A DNA stretch of 17,425 bases from QYOJ01 sp964642545 (lineage in GTDB: Bacteria > Bacteroidota > Bacteroidia > Bacteroidales > FEN-979): the NCBI GenBank assembly GCA_964642545.1, contig CAZXQU010000061.1:1-17425 (forward strand). The letters run 5' to 3'. The position numbers and the translations under genes are program-made. Under the pieces are notes generated by a model that saw only the letters and a list, made by a program, of their open reading frames with translations, was not told where the DNA came from and did no database searches. This document shows positions 12,814 to 17,425 of the stretch, piece after piece (position 1 is the stretch's first letter; each line of letters opens with the position of its first letter).

Positions 12814-15225
12814 ATGAACACATTTTTCAAGCTTTTTTTGAGGGTCACCATGCGGAACAAAATGTTCTCCGCCCTGAATATTCTGGGACTGGCGATTGGA
12901 ATGGCAGGGTTTATCGTGATCATGCTGTGGGTAACTGATGAGCTCTCCTATGATAGATACAACCAAAACGCTTCCCGGATCTATAGAATCAGGAATGAGC
13001 TCACCCTAAACGGACAGGAGTTCAAATCGGTTACAACGCCCGCCCCGATGGCAGCTGCGTTAAAAAATGAGTTCCCGGAGGTTGAGAACGTAGCCAGGTT
13101 CAGGGATTATGGTGGCAGTATCATTCGTTTCGGAGAGAAAAGCTTCAAGGAAGAGAAGATCCTTTATGCGGATTCCACCCTTTTTGATGTGTTTACGCTG
13201 CCGTTTGCCACCGGAGATCCGGAAACTGCCCTCACAGCTCCCCGTTCCATTGTATTGAATCAGTCTATGGCCAGAAAGTACTTTGGTAATGAAGACCCTG
13301 TCGGAAAAATATTAAACCTTAACAACCGCACAGATTATCAGATTACAGGTGTTTATAAAGACATCCCTTCTGCATCCCATTTCCGGCCCGAGTTCATTGC
13401 ATCCCTTAGCGGTCGTTCTGAAAGCACTGAGGATGTTTGGGTAAGCAATAATTTCAATACCTATGTTTTGCTCAGGGAGCATGCCGATGCTGCCGCTTTC
13501 GAAAAGAAATTGTCCATGCTGGTGGACAAATATGTGGCCGCTCAGATTGAGCGGTACATGGGACAATCGTGGGAGAAAATCAAACAGGGCGGGACAAACA
13601 TGAATCTCAAAATTCAACCGTTAACAGATATTCACTTGCACTCCAATTACGTAAGAGAACTTGAAGCCAACAGCGATGTTCAGTATGTTTACATTTTTTC
13701 CATCGTTGCCCTCTTTATCCTGGTTCTGGCCTGCATCAACTTCACAAATCTTTCCACCGCTAAGGCTTCCGTGAGGACAAAAGAGGTTGGCCTTAAAAAG
13801 ATGTACGGGGATGGGAAGGGGAACCTGGCTGTTCAATTCGTTTCAGAGTCATTCATTATCGTTCTACTCGCTGTAGTGATCGCTGTCACCCTAGTGGAAT
13901 TTTCCCTTCCTTATTTTAACTCCCTTTCCGGAAAAATGCTGTCACTCCATTTGCTGGATCCGAAAACATGGATTGGACTTTTGGTGCTGATCCTGGTGAC
14001 AGCTCTTTTAGCGGGAAGTTATCCAGCCCTCTATCTCTCCTCTTTCAAACCCATCGATGCCATCAGGAAGGAGATGTTTATGGGCAGGAAGAAATCCCTG
14101 TTCAGAAACGTCCTGGTCACGGGCCAGTTTGTGATCTCGTTAATCCTGATGATGTCTACCCTTTTGCTGATGAAGCAAATGTCTTTCATCCAGAATAAAA
14201 AACTCGGATACGATAAGGAGAATCTTGTTGTACTGAATAATGCGTACTTGTTGGGAAACAGCACGGAAGACTTTAAATCGGAATTATTGAAAAATCCTTC
14301 GGTTGAGAGCGCATCTGTGAGTGGATTTCTCCCAATCGCTTCAAACAGATCGGATGGCGTCCTGTTTAAGGATGGGATCAAGACGGATGAGCTGACTGTT
14401 TATCAACAATGGTTGATTGATTGCGATTATTTGCAAACAATGGGAATGAAGATCGTAGAAGGGAGAAATTTCTCGCAAGAATTTCATACGGATACGGTAG
14501 CTGTTCTTATCAATCAAACTGCCGCAAGGTTTTTTGGTTGGGATAATTCTATCGGGCAAAAGATTGGACTGCCAATCAGTGAAGAGGAAGTGACCCTGTA
14601 CACTGTAATAGGGGTGGTGGAGGATTTCAATTTTGAATCGATGCACATACCTGTGGCGCCTCTTGTGTTTTTCAATGGAGAGAGCACAGGCGCCATTACG
14701 GTCAGGTTTAAACCGAATACTGGCCTCACCTCAGCCATCAGCATACTTGAAACGGAATGGAAGCAGTTTGCTCCTTATCAGCCATTTGAATATGAGTTTT
14801 TTGATGACAGCCTGAATCGTCAGTATGCTGCCGAAAGCAGATTGGGACAGATCCTCATGATATTCACAGTATTGGCTTTTTTCGTGAGTGCACTTGGGTT
14901 GTTTGGTCTTGCCTTGTTTACCACCGAACAACGAAAAAAAGAGATTGGCATCCGGAAAGTAAACGGATCAGATATAACACAGATCATTAGCCTTCTCTCC
15001 TTTGACTTCACAAAACTGGTGTTAATCGCTTTTATCCTTGCTACTCCTGTTGCCTGGTATGTCATGCACCGGTGGCTGGAAAACTATGCTTATAAAACCA
15101 CTATCTCCTGGTGGATATTTGTCGTCACCGGGATTGTCAGTTACCTCATCACCATGATTACCATCGGCTACCAGTCGTACAGGGCAGCTGTGGTCAATCC
15201 TGTTGAGACACTCAGAAGCGAATAG
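12814..15225 (+). CDS. FtsX/MacB-type ABC permease (first copy)
   Basis: 803-residue inner-membrane protein. Membrane segment 1 is at about 18-41 after a typical FFKLFLRVTMRNK start; then a large periplasmic MacB_PCD-like domain (about 42-285); a first FtsX block with segments near 291-311, 345-365 and 386-406; a further segment near 432-453, which begins a second half; a second periplasmic domain; and a C-terminal FtsX block near 680-702, 735-755 and 766-786. The cytoplasmic loops after the FtsX segments read KEVGLKKMYGDG and KEIGIRKVNGSD, the form that contacts the ATPase. Each half resembles one MacB monomer, so one such protein may form a full pair alone, or pair with the next gene. Substrates of family members include peptides, lipoproteins and antibiotics; none is indicated here. 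Confidence 0.92.
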   Translation: MNTFFKLFLRVTMRNKMFSALNILGLAIGMAGFIVIMLWVTDELSYDRYNQNASRIYRIRNELTLNGQEFKSVTTPAPMAAALKNEFPEVENVARFRDYGGSIIRFGEKSFKEEKILYADSTLFDVFTLPFATGDPETALTAPRSIVLNQSMARKYFGNEDPVGKILNLNNRTDYQITGVYKDIPSASHFRPEFIASLSGRSESTEDVWVSNNFNTYVLLREHADAAAFEKKLSMLVDKYVAAQIERYMGQSWEKIKQGGTNMNLKIQPLTDIHLHSNYVRELEANSDVQYVYIFSIVALFILVLACINFTNLSTAKASVRTKEVGLKKMYGDGKGNLAVQFVSESFIIVLLAVVIAVTLVEFSLPYFNSLSGKMLSLHLLDPKTWIGLLVLILVTALLAGSYPALYLSSFKPIDAIRKEMFMGRKKSLFRNVLVTGQFVISLILMMSTLLLMKQMSFIQNKKLGYDKENLVVLNNAYLLGNSTEDFKSELLKNPSVESASVSGFLPIASNRSDGVLFKDGIKTDELTVYQQWLIDCDYLQTMGMKIVEGRNFSQEFHTDTVAVLINQTAARFFGWDNSIGQKIGLPISEEEVTLYTVIGVVEDFNFESMHIPVAPLVFFNGESTGAITVRFKPNTGLTSAISILETEWKQFAPYQPFEYEFFDDSLNRQYAAESRLGQILMIFTVLAFFVSALGLFGLALFTTEQRKKEIGIRKVNGSDITQIISLLSFDFTKLVLIAFILATPVAWYVMHRWLENYAYKTTISWWIFVVTGIVSYLITMITIGYQSYRAAVVNPVETLRSE

Positions 15226-15249
15226 ATTAATCAGAAACACGGTGTTATC

Positions 15250-17425
15250 ATGTTAAAAAATATCTTCAGAACCGTTTTTAGGAATATTTCAAGACAAAAG
15301 GGGTATACATTCATCAACATTGCCGGGCTGGCTGTTGGACTGGCTGCTGCACTGCTCATCCTGATGTGGGTAATGGATGAATTCAGCTATGAAACCTTTA
15401 ATGAACAAGCGGACCAGATCTACGTGGTCAATCAGGACCAGTTTTATTCAGGAGAACGCTACCGGGTATCTGTCACTCCTTATCCCTGTGCTCCGGTGTG
15501 GCAGGAGCAGATCCCGGAACTCCTGGTCACTGCCAGGATGGTTCGCCTGCCACGGTTTTTGTTCCGGTTCGGGAATAAAACCTTTTATGAATCATCTATC
15601 ATGGCTGCCGATTCGGGGTTGTTCGACATCTTCACACTTCCGGTATTACAAGGAGATGCAAAAACTGCCCTGAGGGATCCTCATGGAATTGTACTCACGG
15701 AAAAGCTTGCGAAAAAGTATTTTGGAGATGAGAACCCAATCGGGCAGACCATCGAACTTGAGAATAAGACCCGGTTCACTGTAGGAGCTGTGATGCAGGA
15801 TCTTCCGAAAAACTCGAGGTTCACATTTGAAGCCATCCTTCCCTACGAATATGTGAAAGAGATCGGGATGGCAAGCGATTCATGGGGGAACAACAGCATC
15901 TATTCGGTTGCTCTGGTCAATAAAGGAGCCGACATTGAAGCGGTCAATCAAAAACTGACAGCCATTGTCAGAGAACATAACCCTGAGAGCAATGCACAGT
16001 TTTTTCTATTTCCACTCCTGGACCTTCAACTCTATTCATCTTATGGTTTTGGGGATAATCAGGGCGCTATCCTGAGAGTCTATATTTTCATTGCCATTGC
16101 CATCTTTATCCTCCTGATTGCCTGCATCAATTTCATCAACCTGGCAACAGCCAAAGCAGCGACAAGAGGAAAAGAAATCGGGGTTAAAAAGGCATCAGGG
16201 GCAAGCCGAACGGCTATGATCGTTCAATTCATGATTGAATCGCTTGTGCTGGTGATGATGGCGCTGGTTGTTGCAGTCATCCTTGTCGCTCTTTCATTAA
16301 GTGTTTTCAATTCAATTTCGGGCAAGAGTTTTTCTTTAACCGATATTTTCCAGTTGAAATTCGCCGTTGGGTTTCTTATTACAGGCATTGTTACAGGAAT
16401 TCTGGCAGGCATCTATCCCGCTTTTTATCTCTCCTCCCTGAAGCCGGTACTGGTACTCAAGGGAGAAACGATGACCGGCAGACGAAATAGCTGGTTACGG
16501 AGGGTCCTGGTTGTTGTGCAGTTTACCCTTTCAATTTTCATTGCCCTTGGGGCCATTTTCATGTATTTGCAGATGAGATATATGCAGGAAAAGGAGCTTG
16601 GTTTCGATAAGGAGAACATGGTTTGCATCCCAATGGCGAGAAATATGAAGGATAAGTATTATTTGCTGAAAAAAGAACTGTTAAACAATCCGTTGGTCCT
16701 GGGAGTATCCTCTTCTAATACAAACCCGGTGATGATGGGAAGCAACTCTGGTGGCGTAGAATGGGATGGGAAAGACCCGGAGCAGGAGGTTCTGATCGGA
16801 TTTAACGGGATTGATTATGATTACGTCTCCACGATGAAAATGGATCTTGTGGCCGGGCGCGACTTCTCCAAGGATTTTCCGGGAGATCTGGCCCGGGATA
16901 CGACGGGTAATTTTCTCGTCAATGAAGAGGTGGTGAAGGTGATGGGGGGAGACGATGTGGTTGGGAAGCGATTCAACTTCGTTGGGATTGAAGGGGTTAT
17001 TGTAGGTGTGTTAAAAAATTTCCATTACTCCGGGGCCGAAGAGCCCATCGAACCCATGGCATTTGTACTTACCGAAACAGGTTATCTTAATGTGATCCTG
17101 GTCAGACTGGCACCTGGTGATCTCCCTGCTTCAATAGCTGCACTGGAGAAGACCTGGCAAAAGGTCATTCCTGATTATCCACTTGATTATACGTTCATTG
17201 ATCAGGATTATGATGCACTATATAGAGTAGAGATGAGGATGGGATTGCTTCTGAAATACTTCACGATTGTGGCGATCATCATTGCCTGTCTGGGACTTTA
17301 TGGACTCTCCTCGTATGCAGCAAGTCGGCGTACCCGTGAAATCGGGATTAGAAAGGCTATGGGGGCAGGAGTATTCTCTGTGATCTATTCCCTGTCGCGG
17401 GAGTTTCTCATCCTTGTCATCATTT
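15250..17425 (+). CDS. FtsX/MacB-type ABC permease (second copy), cut by window edge
   Basis: The frame from the ATG at 15250 is open without interruption for 725 codons to the end of the window. It starts MLKNIFRTVFRNISRQKG with membrane segment 1 at about 20-42, then a periplasmic MacB_PCD-like domain, segments near 277-298, 331-351 and 373-394, a second-half segment near 419-440, a second periplasmic domain, and the C-terminal FtsX block from about 672, ending in mid-segment. Cytoplasmic loops read KEIGVKKASGAS and REIGIRKAMGAG. By comparison with its 803-residue neighbour about 70-80 residues are missing. It starts 24 bases after the first permease and is clearly a diverged paralogue, probably sharing the single upstream ATPase. 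Whether the two act as a heteromer or as alternative permeases cannot be decided. Confidence 0.92.
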   Translation, partial: MLKNIFRTVFRNISRQKGYTFINIAGLAVGLAAALLILMWVMDEFSYETFNEQADQIYVVNQDQFYSGERYRVSVTPYPCAPVWQEQIPELLVTARMVRLPRFLFRFGNKTFYESSIMAADSGLFDIFTLPVLQGDAKTALRDPHGIVLTEKLAKKYFGDENPIGQTIELENKTRFTVGAVMQDLPKNSRFTFEAILPYEYVKEIGMASDSWGNNSIYSVALVNKGADIEAVNQKLTAIVREHNPESNAQFFLFPLLDLQLYSSYGFGDNQGAILRVYIFIAIAIFILLIACINFINLATAKAATRGKEIGVKKASGASRTAMIVQFMIESLVLVMMALVVAVILVALSLSVFNSISGKSFSLTDIFQLKFAVGFLITGIVTGILAGIYPAFYLSSLKPVLVLKGETMTGRRNSWLRRVLVVVQFTLSIFIALGAIFMYLQMRYMQEKELGFDKENMVCIPMARNMKDKYYLLKKELLNNPLVLGVSSSNTNPVMMGSNSGGVEWDGKDPEQEVLIGFNGIDYDYVSTMKMDLVAGRDFSKDFPGDLARDTTGNFLVNEEVVKVMGGDDVVGKRFNFVGIEGVIVGVLKNFHYSGAEEPIEPMAFVLTETGYLNVILVRLAPGDLPASIAALEKTWQKVIPDYPLDYTFIDQDYDALYRVEMRMGLLLKYFTIVAIIIACLGLYGLSSYAASRRTREIGIRKAMGAGVFSVIYSLSREFLILVII

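Noticed and set aside
12565..12966. 133-codon minus-strand frame across the adaptor/permease junction
   Set aside because: Antisense to two well-supported genes, with no recognisable domain.
1..17425. tRNA, rRNA, insertion sequence or prophage
   Set aside because: No transposase or integrase frame, no terminal inverted repeats with target duplication, and no RNA gene were recognised by eye.

Overview
The window reads as chromosomal DNA from a member of the Bacteroidota, probably an anaerobic or facultative Bacteroidales/Marinilabiliales-type organism. This rests on gene content (large outer-membrane receptor with a lipoprotein partner, paired FtsX-type permeases of about 800 residues, NtrY/NtrC-like pair), on Bacteroidota-style promoters (TTTG, 19 bases, TAnnTTTG) and on weak or absent Shine-Dalgarno sequences. 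No genus can be assigned from sequence alone.

Region 1 (1-2367, minus strand): a metal/iron-sulfur cluster. A UPF0251/DUF134 regulator with a zinc-ribbon-like tail leads an operon with two NifX/NifB-like small proteins, a DUF5320-like basic protein and an IscU/NifU-like scaffold, ending in a ZIP-family metal transporter that runs off the left edge. Between the last NifX gene and the ZIP gene lies the first 21 codons of a MinD/Mrp-type P-loop ATPase, cut off inside the P-loop. It appears to be the scar of a deletion that fused the operon to the ZIP gene. The regulator's own promoter is well formed and carries two copies of a 14-bp operator-like sequence.

Region 2 (2368-5973, plus strand): a divergent, AT-rich acyl-CoA thioesterase overlaps the start of a TonB-dependent receptor with the CxxxM and HxM copper-ligand motifs of OprC/NosA. 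It is followed after 4 bases by an MbnP-family lipoprotein. Together they look like a copper acquisition unit. A bidirectional hairpin terminator and an 11-bp x 4 tandem repeat follow.

Region 3 (5974-9243, minus strand): a small exported protein with three ~25-residue repeats, then a degenerate heptamer tract, then a two-component pair: an NtrY-like histidine kinase and an NtrC-family sigma-54 activator overlapping by 11 bases.

Region 4 (9244-17425, plus strand): a five-gene export operon (ATPase, TolC-like outer-membrane factor, HlyD-like adaptor, two FtsX/MacB-type permeases, the second cut by the right edge). Its upstream region holds a near-consensus sigma-54 promoter (TGGCACA-N4-TTGA) preceded by two copies of a 17-bp palindrome, TGTAA(A/T)-N5-TTTACA, placed where activator-binding enhancers sit. 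The neighbouring kinase/activator pair therefore probably senses an envelope signal and switches on this exporter. The substrate cannot be told from the sequence.
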